This document shows positions 1 to 6,698 of a DNA stretch of 10,563 nt, piece after piece. Each line of letters opens with the position of its first letter. The first letter of the stretch is position 1. Below the pieces are notes generated by a model. That model saw only the letters and a list, made by a program, of their open reading frames with translations, did no database searches and was not told the origin of the DNA. The DNA is from Planctomycetota bacterium (lineage in GTDB: Bacteria > Planctomycetota > Phycisphaerae > WQYP01). The translations under genes were made by a program, and so were the position numbers. The stretch covers positions 1 to 10,563 of the forward strand of contig JAJZCU010000034.1 of the NCBI GenBank assembly GCA_021828935.1, read 5' to 3'.

Positions 1-1710
1 CAGATCAGTGTACACGTATGCCTGTGGCGTATTTCTGCTCAAATTCGGCGCCCAGTCACAAAAGCACCAGTGGTTATGGGCGTTGTCAAAAATATTCTTG
101 CTATTAAAAGCCTGCTTCGTGTAGCGCAGCATGGTAAGCAACGCCACCGCTTGAGTTTTCAAATAACTTAGGTCGCCTGTGTGCCGGTAAAAATCAGACA
201 ATCCCACGATCCACGCCGCCGTGTAACCCGGGATGCCATTGACATCATTGGCTGGAAGCGCATTGGGCGGGTTGCCGCCCTGGGCCTGCTGCCGCAGCAG
301 CCGCATGGTCTTTGCCATCAGGAAACGGTCCAGAAAGACGTTGTCAATGGTGTTGCCGGAAACCTGCAAATCGCCCATCCACATCGCCCGGTCCCGTTTG
401 GGGGCGTCCCAAATTTGTTCCTGCATGCACAGGTGCGCCGTGTATGCGCCGGTGTACCAAATTTTTGTTAACAGCGGCTCGGAACAGGCAAACGCCCCGC
501 GGTACTTCACCGGATAGTATTTGAAATCCAGCCGCAGACGATTGAGCACGATTGGCCGGGTTCCCGTAAAACTCACTGTGGCATAACGAAATGCGCTGTA
601 CGGCGTGGAAACGGTCTGGCCCGCCGAAAGCCGCAGCGTATGCACCCCGCCCCACGGTTGATTGATCGCCTCGCCGCGCGATTCGCCAGTGCCGATCCGC
701 GCCGCGCCGCCGCTGCCCCGCACCTGAATCCGGCCCGCAACTTCCTGCCCGAAACTTAACAACAATTCCGCGGGATGATCCGCCCCCGCGGGCTTCACCA
801 CCACATGAACCTTCCGCGCCGGCGCCAGGGGAGAGCGCCCGCGGTAGCCCGGCCGGGCCATTTCCAACGCCCTGCCATGCAACGCCGCCGCCGCCGATGC
901 CAGCCCCCGGAACGCCCCGGCGCCGTGCAGCGCTTTGACATGCAGCGGCTGAAAATACAAATGATGCATATACGCGGCAGTCAGCGGCCACGGGCTTACG
1001 TTCATGGCCCACGGGCCACTGCCGTAGCGTTGTTCCACTGTGGCGTGAGGCCACGGGGCGTCATTAAATTTTTTCCCTGTCCAGCCTTTGCCGCTTAAGG
1101 GGCCCGCGCTGACGCGCCACTGCCCGTTGCTCACGGCCAAACCTTTATCGCCAGCCATCAACCACACGGCCACGCCGGCCGCACCGGCATCATTCTTGGC
1201 GCGGATGGCAATGACATTCCGGCCCCTATGCAGAAATTTCGCCGCCGCAATTTTTCGCGCCCGCTGCCACACCTGTCCAGGACTCTTAAATGTGTCCGCC
1301 GCCTGCACGCCATTGATAAACAATTGCAGATGATCATCCGCCGTGGCGTACAGCGTGGCGTTGCGCGGCACGGAGCGCAGCGTCACCACGTCGCGCAGAT
1401 AAATAATCTGGTTGTTGGCCACCGTGGCCGCCCAGATCCAATGCGGCACAGGCCCGGTTGGCTGCGGGTTGGGTTTGGGCAAAGGCAGCCCAAAGGTGGG
1501 GTCCAACGTCGGCGGCCGGGAAGTCAGGGAAGGCGCCGCCCCGGCACGCGCAAGCTGCATCGCACCCAGCGATAAAAAACCGGCGATGATCATCACCAGC
1601 CCGGCGCGCCGTCGAAATGGCCTGATCTCGCGGCGCCCGAGCGCTGGCGGCGGGACCTCTCCTGCTACGAAATTCGAACTTTGCACTGTTTGGATGCCGG
1701 TCGTTTCCAT
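1..1710 (-). CDS. GH78-like alpha-L-rhamnosidase family protein, secreted, C-terminus beyond left edge
   Basis: This frame stays open for 570 codons from the ATG at 1710 to the window edge, so the gene is partial. Residues 31-56 are an Arg-rich start, a hydrophobic stretch (LVMIIAGFLSLGAMQL) and ARAGA, which reads as an export signal preceded by an unusually long N-tail. Residues about 90-190 look like a beta-sandwich of the kind found ahead of rhamnosidase catalytic domains (DDHLQLFINGV at 125-135). From about residue 420 the six-hairpin catalytic domain begins: EPLLTKIWYTGAYT, then EQIWDAPKRDRAMWMGDLQ at 431-449, then DFYRHTGDLSYL and HWCFCDWAP. The PKRDR..WMGD segment is the hallmark of GH78-like enzymes, which remove terminal rhamnose from glycans. 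The motif is one residue shorter than the common RDERxGWxGD form and lacks its Glu, so substrate specificity is uncertain. No strong ribosome binding site precedes the ATG. Later residues of the active site lie outside the window. Confidence 0.82.
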   Translation of the reverse strand, partial: METTGIQTVQSSNFVAGEVPPPALGRREIRPFRRRAGLVMIIAGFLSLGAMQLARAGAAPSLTSRPPTLDPTFGLPLPKPNPQPTGPVPHWIWAATVANNQIIYLRDVVTLRSVPRNATLYATADDHLQLFINGVQAADTFKSPGQVWQRARKIAAAKFLHRGRNVIAIRAKNDAGAAGVAVWLMAGDKGLAVSNGQWRVSAGPLSGKGWTGKKFNDAPWPHATVEQRYGSGPWAMNVSPWPLTAAYMHHLYFQPLHVKALHGAGAFRGLASAAAALHGRALEMARPGYRGRSPLAPARKVHVVVKPAGADHPAELLLSFGQEVAGRIQVRGSGGAARIGTGESRGEAINQPWGGVHTLRLSAGQTVSTPYSAFRYATVSFTGTRPIVLNRLRLDFKYYPVKYRGAFACSEPLLTKIWYTGAYTAHLCMQEQIWDAPKRDRAMWMGDLQVSGNTIDNVFLDRFLMAKTMRLLRQQAQGGNPPNALPANDVNGIPGYTAAWIVGLSDFYRHTGDLSYLKTQAVALLTMLRYTKQAFNSKNIFDNAHNHWCFCDWAPNLSRNTPQAYVYTDL

Positions 1711-1792
1711 AATGGCCCGCCGTTAAAAAAAGTTTCCGAATCTCTGTGCGCCAACGTACACGGTTGGTTTTATTTCGTCCACATATTTTGCC

Positions 1793-1821
1793 ATTTTGCG
1801 TTAGGATCGCCGAATTACCAA
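1793..1821 (-). promoter_or_regulatory. Candidate promoter of the GH78-like gene
   Basis: On the minus strand a TTGGTA box (1816-1821) and a CAAAAT box (1793-1798) are separated by 17 bases. Each matches four of six positions of the sigma70 consensus. Transcription would start near 1786 and leave a leader of about 75 bases before the ATG at 1710. This is pattern matching only; the distance is plausible but the boxes are imperfect. Confidence 0.3.
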
Positions 1822-1822
1822 C

Positions 1823-1842
1823 TGTCGCAGGACTAAGCGACA
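1823..1842. promoter_or_regulatory. Inverted repeat just upstream of the candidate -35 box, operator-like
   Basis: Perfect 6-base arms TGTCGC (1823-1828) and GCGACA (1837-1842) flank an 8-base spacer. The pair ends two bases from the candidate -35 box of the GH78-like gene. That position would suit a dimeric regulator of a sugar-utilisation gene, but no regulator gene is in the window and 6-base arms can arise by chance. Confidence 0.28.
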
Positions 1843-1898
1843 TGGCATTACCCCGCTTGGGATATTGGATGGTTACGCGCCTTTACCGGGACATGTGT

Positions 1899-1995
1899 GC
1901 CGTTGCCTCCCGTGGAGGCCTGACAATAGCCAGGGATGAAATCCCTGGTCGCCCAAGGCGTATAAATTGATAGTCCCTCTGGGGACGGATGAATG
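1899..1995 (+). repeat. Three-hairpin dispersed repeat, copy A
   Basis: This copy contains three successive hairpins. H1 is GCCTCC-CGT-GGAGGC (1905-1919). H2 is CCAGGGAT-GAA-ATCCCTGG (1930-1948), preceded by AATAGCC. H3 is GTCCC-TCTG-GGGAC (1973-1986), followed by GGATGAATG. The same order of hairpins and linkers (AATAGCC before H2, AAGGCG between H2 and H3, ATGAA after H3) recurs in reverse orientation in copy C at 2167-2261. The stems are retained although their bases differ, which points to a structured RNA or DNA element rather than random palindromes. Similar AATAGCC-CAGGG elements are familiar from planctomycete and other soil-bacterial genomes; that is recollection, not a search result. 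Confidence 0.7.
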
Positions 1996-2031
1996 TTGGG
2001 TGCGTTATTGTGCGCGGATTTCGGGAGTCGC

Positions 2032-2106
2032 GGTTCATCCGTGCCTGCGTTCCAAGGGGTTCCCCATGGCTATTTTCCGACGCCCGGAGGCCTACGGGGT
2101 AACGGC
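2032..2106 (-). repeat. Three-hairpin dispersed repeat, copy B, internally shortened
   Basis: Read on the minus strand, this copy has CCCCGTAG, H1 (GCC-TCCG-GGC), GAAAATAGCC, an H2 degraded to ATGGGG-AA-CCCCTTGG, and then jumps to CACGGATGAAC, the tail of H3. The AAGGCG linker and the first arm of H3 are missing. Positions 2067-2099 match 2228-2260 of copy C over 33 bases with four differences. Confidence 0.6.
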
Positions 2107-2166
2107 GAGGGTTTCTTCCATATTGCATCCGGCCCAGGGTCTTAGACGCCGCTCACGCCGCCGGGG

Positions 2167-2261
2167 CGTTCATTCGTCCCTGCGGGACTTGCAATATCCT
2201 CGCGCCTTATTCCAGGCGTTTTACCCCTGGCTATTTTCAGACGCCCAAAGGGCTACGGGGC
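2167..2261 (-). repeat. Three-hairpin dispersed repeat, copy C
   Basis: Read on the minus strand, this copy has CCCCGTAG, H1 (GCCC-TTT-GGGC, 2243-2253), AAAATAGCC, H2 (CCAGG arms within 2212-2230), AATAAGGCG, H3 (GTCCC-GCA-GGGAC, 2176-2188) and GAATGAACG. It is the reverse-oriented partner of copy A, so 1899-2261 is also a long imperfect inverted repeat with copy B inside it. An extra perfect hairpin, AGGCCG-TGCC-CGGCCT (2264-2279), follows directly. Confidence 0.68.
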
Positions 2262-2513
2262 ATAGGCCGTGCCCGGCCTGATAACAATCCCCGAACATTG
2301 GACGGCTGCGCGCTATTGCCGACTGCGGCGCGCTAAAAGTGCAGGAAGTATGGACGGTATGGGTTGCCCGCGGAAATGACCGCGAAAGTTGTTTATTCGG
2401 AGATCCTTAGTACTCAGCGATCTCACCGTCTCAGCGTTCTTTTATTTCGCTGGTGCGGCGCCACATGGCCGAGGAACAACATGTGGCATAGGACGCCGCG
2501 CCGCATACGTACC
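2262..2513. other. Non-coding stretch between the repeat cluster and the beta-helix gene
   Basis: I see no gene here. It includes the hairpin at 2264-2279, a pair of GCGCGC motifs (2308-2313 and 2328-2333), and the structure at 2455-2499 described separately. Open frames here do not resemble known proteins. Confidence 0.4.
2455..2499 (-). other. Stem-loop downstream of the beta-helix gene, possible 3' end structure
   Basis: The arms GCCACATG (2460-2467) and CATGTGGC (2480-2487) are perfect over 8 bases with a 12-base loop. A further GCGGC/GCCGC pairing (2455-2459 with 2495-2499) could extend the stem past an internal bulge. It begins 15 bases after the stop codon of the beta-helix gene. No T-run follows on the minus strand, so it is not a canonical intrinsic terminator; it may protect or process the transcript end. 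Confidence 0.35.
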
Positions 2514-4469
2514 TCATTTTTTCCCCTGCCATGGGCCCACATTGGGCGCCACGCCCGCCGGCACAGGGTTGCCAAAGAAGTCCCGCCCGCCATTGTTCAC
2601 AATCGCCTTTCCCGCGCCCACGCACGGCGACCCCGGCAGCAGCCGGTCATCCTTGCTTGCATCCTGGCGATGCTTGCCCGCGGCCGGCGCCGCCAGTTTC
2701 GGATTCGTTAAAATTGCGTGCGCATCCGCGGGCCGGTTTTGAAAATGCCCCCAGAAGCAGTTGTGACTAAACAGCGTCTTTACCATGCCGCCCAGGGCAA
2801 ACGTCATCAACCCCTTCGCCACGAATATATTGTTTTCAAACGTCGTATTGCGCGGCCATGCGTTGCCCCAGTTGCCGGAGGCCACGGCCCGCACGTCCCG
2901 CCCCTTTCCACTGTAAAATAAGTTGTTGTAGACGTGCGTGTGCGTCACGGGCCCGTTGATATTAAACGTGTGGTCGCCGTCGTCATAGCTGATGTTGTAC
3001 CGCACCACCGTGCCAATGTTGCCAATGTTCCAAGGCGGATGCGAGCCCCCGTCGTCGCAGATTAACAAGAATCCGCCATCGTTGTCATGGCTGAAATTGT
3101 ACTGAATCAGCGTGTTGCGGCAGTTCATGTCCGAATCGTAGCCCTCCCCATCCTTCGTGCCCCGCATGCCGCTGACATCGTTGTATTGAATCACGGTGTT
3201 GTCGCAACTGTAGGGCCAAATGCCCGCGGCATAATCATGGGCCCGCATCCGCGCCCCGCGTATGACATTGTATTCCACCACGGCGCCATCGCAGGCGCAG
3301 GGCATAATGCCGTCTCCGCCAATGTTTTCCAATAAGTTATTGCGAATGACCACATGCAGGCTGGGATGCCAGAACCCGCGGGTCCAATTTCCCCACATCG
3401 TTATTCCATTGCGATCAGTATGGGCCAGCTTGCAATGGGCAATCAGCAGGTGGTCAAAATACGTAAAGGGCATCCCCTTGTTCCGGCAGTAAATGCCGTT
3501 GCCGCCGCCAGCCGCCTTCACGTCGCTGCCGTATACATTGTGAACATACAAATGAGTGAGGCTGATGTCATGGCCCACGCCAAAGTTGTACAGGTTCACT
3601 TCCACGCCCGCTAAGTTGGCAAAGGGCGCGGGGCTGGTATTGGCGACTCCCAGGTTCGTAACGTGTACGTACTGCATGTTATAGATATAAACGGTCATCA
3701 AATAGCGCCCGTGGGCGTCAATCTCCGGACGCCGACCGTGGCCGTAGGCGCCAATGATAATCGGCGCGGCCGCGCTGCCCTGCCCCGCCGGCATTAAATA
3801 TCCGGTGAACCGGCTGCCCCGCTTTAACAGAATTTTATCGCCCGTCGTAAATGTTCCATGGTTGATCTTATGCAACGTTTTCCAGGCTTGCGCCGGGCTG
3901 CGGCCGCTGTTGGCGTCGTTGCCATGCGCTGAATCAATATACCAGGTGGCGTTGGCGGGGGCGGTCCAGGTGCGCGCCGGGCCGGGCGTCAGCGGGGCCA
4001 CAAATGTCTTAACAAGTTTCACGCGCAGGTTCTTAATGACCACCGCCCCCTTGTTCTCTATGCCCAGCGTTAATTGATAGCTGGAAAACGGCGGCGTAAA
4101 GATGCGCATGTGAATCACGCCGGTCTTCCCGGCTTTTCCCTTCCACCGCGCCCAGCCCGATGCCGTCCACGCTTCGCCGGGCTGCCGAAACAATCCATAA
4201 AAAATGCCCTTGGGCTGCCGGGCCACCACCTGGTACGAAAACGTGACATGGTAAATGCTGTTGGGCTTGAAGATTCCCGGCGCGGAATTATAAAATTCAT
4301 TCCAAATCCCGGCGCTCTGCATCGAATTGGAACGCAGCGTCTTCACGCGCAACACCGTTTGGCCTTGCGCATGGGCCGCGGCAGCTTCGGCCGGCGGCGC
4401 GGCCACCATAAATCCCGCTACGACGGCGACGAGCACTAAAATGCCAAACCCAAAGCCACGTCTTAACAT
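2514..4469 (-). CDS. Secreted right-handed parallel beta-helix protein with N-terminal CBM-like domain
   Basis: This 651-residue protein begins with a clear Sec signal (RRGFGFGILVLVAVVAGFMV, ending near AEAAAAHA, residue 34). Residues about 36-155 resemble a beta-sandwich carbohydrate-binding module (YHVTFSYQVVARQPKG, LTLGIENKGAVVIKNLRVK). Residues 176-255 match the opening of DUF1565-type beta-helix proteins (TWYIDSAHGNDANSG, AWKTLHKI, GDKILLKRG, IIIGAYG). From about 260 to 575 come repeated Asn-rich rungs (VIRNNLLENIGGDGI, VVEYNVIRG, TVIQYNDVSG, TLIQYNFSHDNDG, TTFENNIFVAKG). The C-terminus (LLPGSPCVGAG, FFGNPVP) is the usual cap. Such proteins act on or bind polysaccharides outside the cytoplasm; catalysis is not proven here. 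Nine cysteines between 328 and 616 are unusual for an exported beta-helix. The start is supported by AAGGAATAAGG just upstream of ATG. It lies 42 bases after the nucleoside hydrolase gene, so the two are probably cotranscribed. Confidence 0.88.
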   Translation of the reverse strand: MLRRGFGFGILVLVAVVAGFMVAAPPAEAAAAHAQGQTVLRVKTLRSNSMQSAGIWNEFYNSAPGIFKPNSIYHVTFSYQVVARQPKGIFYGLFRQPGEAWTASGWARWKGKAGKTGVIHMRIFTPPFSSYQLTLGIENKGAVVIKNLRVKLVKTFVAPLTPGPARTWTAPANATWYIDSAHGNDANSGRSPAQAWKTLHKINHGTFTTGDKILLKRGSRFTGYLMPAGQGSAAAPIIIGAYGHGRRPEIDAHGRYLMTVYIYNMQYVHVTNLGVANTSPAPFANLAGVEVNLYNFGVGHDISLTHLYVHNVYGSDVKAAGGGNGIYCRNKGMPFTYFDHLLIAHCKLAHTDRNGITMWGNWTRGFWHPSLHVVIRNNLLENIGGDGIMPCACDGAVVEYNVIRGARMRAHDYAAGIWPYSCDNTVIQYNDVSGMRGTKDGEGYDSDMNCRNTLIQYNFSHDNDGGFLLICDDGGSHPPWNIGNIGTVVRYNISYDDGDHTFNINGPVTHTHVYNNLFYSGKGRDVRAVASGNWGNAWPRNTTFENNIFVAKGLMTFALGGMVKTLFSHNCFWGHFQNRPADAHAILTNPKLAAPAAGKHRQDASKDDRLLPGSPCVGAGKAIVNNGGRDFFGNPVPAGVAPNVGPWQGKK

Positions 4470-4511
4470 AAAACCTTATTCCTTTACTACAGGCGCCGCG
4501 CTGATCGCCCT

Positions 4512-5396
4512 TTAATTAAATACCTTGAAATAGGCCTCAAAAAAGCCCGCGACATTCACCGTTTTCGCAACCCGATCGGGGCCTACCGCGTCGTCGCCGG
4601 GCGTAAAAATGCTGCGGCCGGCTTTCTGGGCGCCGCCGTCAATATCAATTTGCACGCGGCCCGATTCAACCCCGCACAACCCCGGCTCAAAGATCGCCGC
4701 CGCCGCCAGCGGGTCATGGAAGATCATCGTTGGCCGGGTTTCAAACCAAACCCGCGCCATATCTCCCACTGTTTTCAAAACCGGGTCCGTAAACCGCCGC
4801 CGTACCTCGCCGGGATCCATCGCACATTGCAGCGTCACGTCCAAACCGAAGGAGGCGTGCGGCGCCCGCGTTGTGTTGTAAACGATGGCCGCCGCCACGG
4901 GGTCCACCAGCACATTCCACTCACGGGCATCGGGCTCTCCATAGAAAATGCCGGCCATTGAAACAATGGCCTTCAGCAAATGCGCAACCTCCGGATCCAA
5001 CGCGAACAGCAGCGCGATGTTCCCCAGCGGACCAATGGTTAATAATGTTATTTCCCCCGGCCGCGACCGTATGGTGCGGCGTAAAAATTCAACGGCGGTG
5101 TTGGTGGGCCAATCCGTCCGGTGCGGCAGGTTTTTTATCGCATCATACTGTGGCGCATTGGGCTGGCCCGGCCCTATTAACAGTGGGCGCTCCCGCCCCG
5201 CATGAATTGGCACGTCCGTGCGCCCGGCTGCCCGGCAAATCACCTCGGCACACGCGCACCGCTGCGCCACATTGCCAGTGCCCGTGGTTATGCCCAGCAA
5301 CTCGCATCGCGGCTGCCGCAGCAAATACGCCAGGGCGACAGCATCGTCAATGTCGCTGCCAATGTCAGTATCCAGAAGAATAGGAATTTGGTCCAA
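4512..5396 (-). CDS. Nucleoside hydrolase (inosine-uridine preferring family)
   Basis: The enzyme cleaves the N-glycosidic bond of a ribonucleoside to give free base and ribose in the cytoplasm. The N-terminal aspartate cluster that binds calcium and ribose is present as LLDTDIGSDIDDAVALA (D9, D11, D15, D17, D18). Other family signatures follow: HAGRERPLL, LTIGPLGNIALL, EWNVLVDPVAA (E159, N161) and IFHDPLAAAA, with the conserved His-Asp at 227-228. At 294 residues it is near the usual family length of slightly over 300. The DTDIGSDIDDA form differs from the common DTDPGIDDA of Escherichia coli Rih enzymes, so base preference cannot be assigned. I place the start at TTG 5396 because GAGG at 5405-5408 lies 8 bases upstream; the in-frame TTG at 5402 would be only 2 bases from it. 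It sits between ribokinase (118 bases upstream) and the beta-helix gene (42 bases downstream) on the same strand. Confidence 0.93.
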   Translation of the reverse strand: MDQIPILLDTDIGSDIDDAVALAYLLRQPRCELLGITTGTGNVAQRCACAEVICRAAGRTDVPIHAGRERPLLIGPGQPNAPQYDAIKNLPHRTDWPTNTAVEFLRRTIRSRPGEITLLTIGPLGNIALLFALDPEVAHLLKAIVSMAGIFYGEPDAREWNVLVDPVAAAIVYNTTRAPHASFGLDVTLQCAMDPGEVRRRFTDPVLKTVGDMARVWFETRPTMIFHDPLAAAAIFEPGLCGVESGRVQIDIDGGAQKAGRSIFTPGDDAVGPDRVAKTVNVAGFFEAYFKVFN

Positions 5397-5404
5397 CGCC
5401 AAAA

Positions 5405-5408
5405 CCTC
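5405..5408 (-). promoter_or_regulatory. Ribosome binding site that decides the nucleoside hydrolase start
   Basis: GAGG on the minus strand lies 8 bases before the TTG at 5396, a normal spacing, but only 2 bases before the alternative TTG at 5402. This favours the later start and drops two residues. Confidence 0.5.
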
Positions 5409-5463
5409 AAGGGGACGCGTATTGCTAATAATTGCGAGCAGCCGCGGGCCACAAAGCCCCGGC

Positions 5464-5515
5464 GCGGCGCCAGTTTTCAGGCAGCCATGCCTGGCCGAGC
5501 ATCTTATGGCGCCGC
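5464..5515 (-). other. Nested stem-loop in the ribokinase to nucleoside hydrolase gap
   Basis: The outer arms GCGGCGCC (5464-5471) and GGCGCCGC (5508-5515) are perfect over 8 bases. Inside lies a second perfect hairpin, CAGGCA-GCCA-TGCCTG (5478-5493). The outer arm touches the last base of the ribokinase stop codon, so the structure fills the upstream half of the intercistronic gap. No T-run follows on the minus strand, so read-through to the hydrolase gene is expected. A role in mRNA processing or unequal expression of the two genes is inference. Confidence 0.5.
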
Positions 5516-6474
5516 TAACCTTCCGGCCGCGCCAGCAGCCTGTCTACTTCCGCGCGGCTGGGTATCGACGCCCCGGCCCCAAAGCGCGTGCAGGCCAATG
5601 CCCCGGCGGCGTTCGCGAATCGCACCGCGTCACGCAGCGGCCGCCCTTCCGCCAGCGCCACGCCCAACGCGCCGTTGAACGTATCGCCCGCGGCCGTGGT
5701 ATCGGCCACCTCCACCTTGAATCCTGGCGCCAAAGTCATTTCGGTTTGGCCCGCGGCGCCGCTGACAATCGCCGCGCCCAATTGGCCAAGTTTTATCACA
5801 ACCGTCCGCACGCCGCGGGCCAGCAGCGCCGTTCCTGCCCGGCACGCCCCCGCAGCGCCGTCCACCGGGACGCCCGTTAACGCCGCGGCCTCAGACTGGT
5901 TTGGCGTGAGAATATCTACGCCATACAAGTCATCCGGCAAACCGCCGCCCGGAACAGGCGCCGGATCTAAAATAACTAATAACCCGTGTTCGCGGCCGCA
6001 CGCCAGCGCCGCAGTCACCGTTTCCAGGGGCGTTTCAAGCTGCAACAGCAGGACCGCCGACGCGCCAAATGCGGCCGCACATGGGGTAATATCCCCAGGC
6101 GTCAGCCGCCCATTGGCGCCGGCCGAAACCACAATCGCGTTCTGGCCATGGTCGTCGACAACTATCAGGGCCGCGCCGGAGGGAACTCCATTGGTGGGGA
6201 TTACTAATGAAGTATCCACGCCGCGCTGGGCCAGCGCCGCGGTCATCCGCCGGCCGAAAGCGTCATCGCCCACGCGGCCGATCATGCGCGCCACTTTCGG
6301 CGCCAGCGAAAGGCTGCCCGCCGCAGCCGCCTGATTCGCCCCTTTGCCGCCGCAGATTTCCGCCACGTCCCCACCCATGACCGTCTCCCCCGGCGCCGGG
6401 ATGCGCGGCGTCTTTATGACCAAATCCATATTAAGCGAGCCAACAACAAGCACGCCCGCAGGGGCGTCGCGCAT
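5515..6474 (-). CDS. rbsK: Ribokinase (PfkB carbohydrate kinase family)
   Basis: Ribokinase transfers phosphate from ATP to D-ribose, giving ribose 5-phosphate in the cytoplasm. The 319-residue product carries the expected features: VVGSLNMDLV near the N-terminus (11-20), the substrate-side glycine motif CGGKGANQAAAAG (41-53), TPNQSEAAAL (190-199), and the PfkB C-terminal signature DTTAAGDTFNGAL (258-270) with catalytic Asp264 in the anion hole. GALACTRFGAGASIP near the end suits the monovalent-cation site of ribokinases. Length and motif order are normal. I choose the ATG at 6474, leaving a short leader before VVGSLNMD; an in-frame TTG at 6489 and GTG at 6483 are alternatives. The downstream nucleoside hydrolase supplies its substrate, so the pair forms a nucleoside-ribose salvage unit. 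Another PfkB sugar kinase is possible but the GSLNMD and GGKGANQ motifs favour ribokinase. Confidence 0.93.
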   Translation of the reverse strand: MRDAPAGVLVVGSLNMDLVIKTPRIPAPGETVMGGDVAEICGGKGANQAAAAGSLSLAPKVARMIGRVGDDAFGRRMTAALAQRGVDTSLVIPTNGVPSGAALIVVDDHGQNAIVVSAGANGRLTPGDITPCAAAFGASAVLLLQLETPLETVTAALACGREHGLLVILDPAPVPGGGLPDDLYGVDILTPNQSEAAALTGVPVDGAAGACRAGTALLARGVRTVVIKLGQLGAAIVSGAAGQTEMTLAPGFKVEVADTTAAGDTFNGALGVALAEGRPLRDAVRFANAAGALACTRFGAGASIPSRAEVDRLLARPEG

Positions 6475-6510
6475 TCTATACACCTGCAAATATTATGAAT
6501 CACGCCCAGG

Positions 6511-6527
6511 GTGCGGGCCACCCGCAC
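6511..6527. promoter_or_regulatory. Perfect 7-base inverted repeat upstream of ribokinase
   Basis: GTGCGGG (6511-6517) and CCCGCAC (6521-6527) flank a 3-base centre. The repeat lies between the terminator of the upstream PEP-CTERM gene and the ribokinase start, where the salvage-operon promoter must be if the terminator works. A minus-strand CATAAT (6492-6497) could serve as its -10 box, which would place the repeat over the -35 region. Operator or transcript hairpin are both possible. Confidence 0.35.
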
Positions 6528-6541
6528 GCGCCAAGGCCGTG

Positions 6542-6592
6542 AAAACAAAAAACCCCGACGCGGCCGCGCTGGTCGCGCGAGCGCGTCAGGGG
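6542..6592 (-). terminator. Rho-independent terminator of the PEP-CTERM gene
   Basis: On the minus strand CCCC, a one-base bulge and GACGC (6592-6583) pair with GCGTCGGGG (6561-6553), and the stem is followed immediately by TTTTTTGTTTT (6552-6542). The 21-base interval between the arms is GC-rich and can pair further. The stem sits about 106 bases after the PEP-CTERM stop codon and ahead of the ribokinase gene, separating the two transcription units. Confidence 0.78.
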
Positions 6593-6698
6593 TTGCATTA
6601 CTAACCATCAACCTGAATTTTGCCGGTAATTTGCGCCGGCTCGCGGGCGCCGCACATGTGCCCAAGGCAATGTCGCGAAGCAGCAACCTCGCAATTCC

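Noticed and set aside
344..1054. A 236-codon minus-strand frame within the GH78-like gene
   Set aside because: It is in a different frame from the continuous 570-codon frame, which carries the signal sequence and catalytic motif. Its translation shows no family features.
5218..6334. Long plus-strand open frames (220 and 248 codons) opposite ribokinase and the nucleoside hydrolase
   Set aside because: They are antisense to two well-identified enzymes, have low-complexity Ala/Pro/Arg-rich translations and no recognisable motif; GC-rich DNA commonly gives such frames.
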